From a bacterium (GTDB lineage Bacteria; Babelota; Babeliae; Babelales; CAIQNR01), in the NCBI GenBank assembly GCA_947502805.1, contig CANNBR010000047.1:1-6923 (forward strand): a DNA stretch of 6,923 bases, in the 5' to 3' direction. Below the pieces are notes generated by a model. The model was not told where the DNA came from and made no database searches. It was given only the letters and a program-made list of their open reading frames with translations. Of the stretch, positions 6,426-6,923 are shown piece after piece. Position 1 is the stretch's first letter. Every line of letters begins with the position of its first letter. The translations under genes and the position numbers were made by a program.

Positions 6426-6478
6426 AAAGGCCTTTGTAATAGTAAGTAGTCGCAAGAGGAGAGGTTTTAAGGAGATTC

Positions 6479-6554
6479 TGGAGCGGGAAACGGGATTCGA
6501 ACCCGCGACCTTTGCCATGGCAAGGCAACGCTCTACCAGTTGAGCTATTCCCGC
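6479..6554 (-). tRNA. tRNA-Gly (anticodon GCC), CCA encoded
   Basis: The minus strand folds as a full cloverleaf of 76 nt. The acceptor stem GCGGGAA/TTCCCGC is perfect. The D arm is GCTCAACTGGTAGAGC. The anticodon stem TTGCC/GGCAA encloses the loop TTGCCAT, giving anticodon GCC (reads GGC and GGU glycine codons). The variable loop is AGGTC, and the T arm contains TTCGAAT. The discriminator base is U73, as is usual for bacterial tRNA-Gly. The CCA end is encoded at 6479-6481. It lies 139 bp upstream of the jag-like gene on the same strand, with a promoter just upstream; no obvious T-run terminator follows it. Confidence 0.97.
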
Positions 6555-6566
6555 ATCAGTAGGGTA

Positions 6567-6594
6567 AAGGTATCATAGCGTCATCATTTGTCAA
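6567..6594 (-). promoter_or_regulatory. Promoter for tRNA-Gly
   Basis: On the minus strand a consensus -35 TTGACA (6589-6594) is followed by a 16-bp spacer and the -10-like TACCTT (6567-6572). Transcription would begin about 6-7 nt before the mature tRNA 5' end at 6554, a short leader typical of tRNA genes. The -35 is a perfect sigma-70 match; the -10 keeps only the first, second and last bases. Assigned from sequence only. Confidence 0.55.
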
Positions 6595-6721
6595 CGAAAA
6601 AATCATATGAAGGCTTATCTTCGTAAGCTTGTAAGATGCATTTTTAAGCTAATAAGATTATTATATTTTTGCTAAAAGCAAGTAGCGTAAGTGTAAAATA
6701 AGCCGACTCAGAAAGGATTGT

Positions 6722-6923
6722 ATGTTTTCATATGTGCGCGGAATAGTAAAAGGAGTGGTTGAAAATCAGCTGACAGTTGATGTTTATGGAGTTGGATTCT
6801 GTTTACTTGTTGCAAATCCAGAACTTTTTCAAAAAGAAAAAGAAGTTACTATCACCGTTCATATGCAATGGAACCAAGAGCAGGGGCCAACCTTGTATGG
6901 TTTTGCAAATGAGTATGAAAAAG
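6722..6923 (+). CDS. ruvA: Holliday junction branch migration protein RuvA, N-terminal part
   Basis: RuvA binds four-way Holliday junctions as a tetramer and loads the RuvB helicase for branch migration in recombination and repair. Only the first 67 codons are in the window, covering the N-terminal OB-fold domain. Recognisable positions are the opening MFSYVRGIVKG, the DVYGVGF segment (20-26, family DVxGVGY) and the closing LYGFANEYEK (58-67, family LYGFxxxxE). The stretch before LYGF (HMQWNQEQGPT) departs from the common HLxVREDA pattern. The ATG at 6722 follows AAAGGA at 4 nt spacing. The gene is divergent from the tRNA; no convincing promoter could be chosen in the AT-rich 165 bp upstream (TTGCTA and TAAAAT are 19 bp apart). 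The HhH and RuvB-binding domains lie beyond the window. Confidence 0.93.
   Translation, partial: MFSYVRGIVKGVVENQLTVDVYGVGFCLLVANPELFQKEKEVTITVHMQWNQEQGPTLYGFANEYEK

Overview
The window is ordinary chromosomal housekeeping DNA from an AT-rich bacterium with an outer membrane. Evidence for the outer membrane is a Pal-type lipoprotein with a peptidoglycan-binding OmpA/Pal domain. GatB implies indirect, tRNA-dependent amidation to make Gln-tRNA and/or Asn-tRNA. The organism cannot be named from these 6.9 kb. Small palindromic intergenic repeats carrying a GTCATT core, low GC and a divergent Jag would fit an intracellular or otherwise reduced lineage (for example Dependentiae/TM6-like), but this is only an inference.

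Layout: gatB (minus, 3' end outside the window) lies downstream of rng (minus, RNase G family), separated by a 185-bp gap that holds a 73-bp palindromic element. An AT-rich divergent intergenic region of about 320 bp separates rng from a plus-strand pal-like lipoprotein gene. pal converges on mnmE (minus), and a long perfect-stem bidirectional terminator lies between them. Upstream of mnmE on the same strand is a Jag-like gene, with a second palindromic element in the gap. Further upstream are a minus-strand tRNA-Gly(GCC) with encoded CCA and a good promoter, and then a divergent plus-strand ruvA that runs off the window.

Together the genes cover translation (GatB, MnmE, tRNA-Gly), RNA processing (RNase G, possibly the Jag-like protein), envelope integrity (Pal) and recombination (RuvA). 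The jag-mnmE adjacency matches the widespread yidC-jag-mnmE neighbourhood. Here, however, a tRNA gene and not yidC sits directly upstream of jag.

The most unusual item is the Jag-like protein. It keeps the N-terminal Jag_N domain, but the expected KH and R3H RNA-binding domains are replaced by about 316 residues of Arg/Glu/Gln-rich low-complexity sequence with RGG-like patches and a recent 33-residue tandem duplication. I see no CRISPR, prophage, insertion sequence, toxin-antitoxin or defence system.
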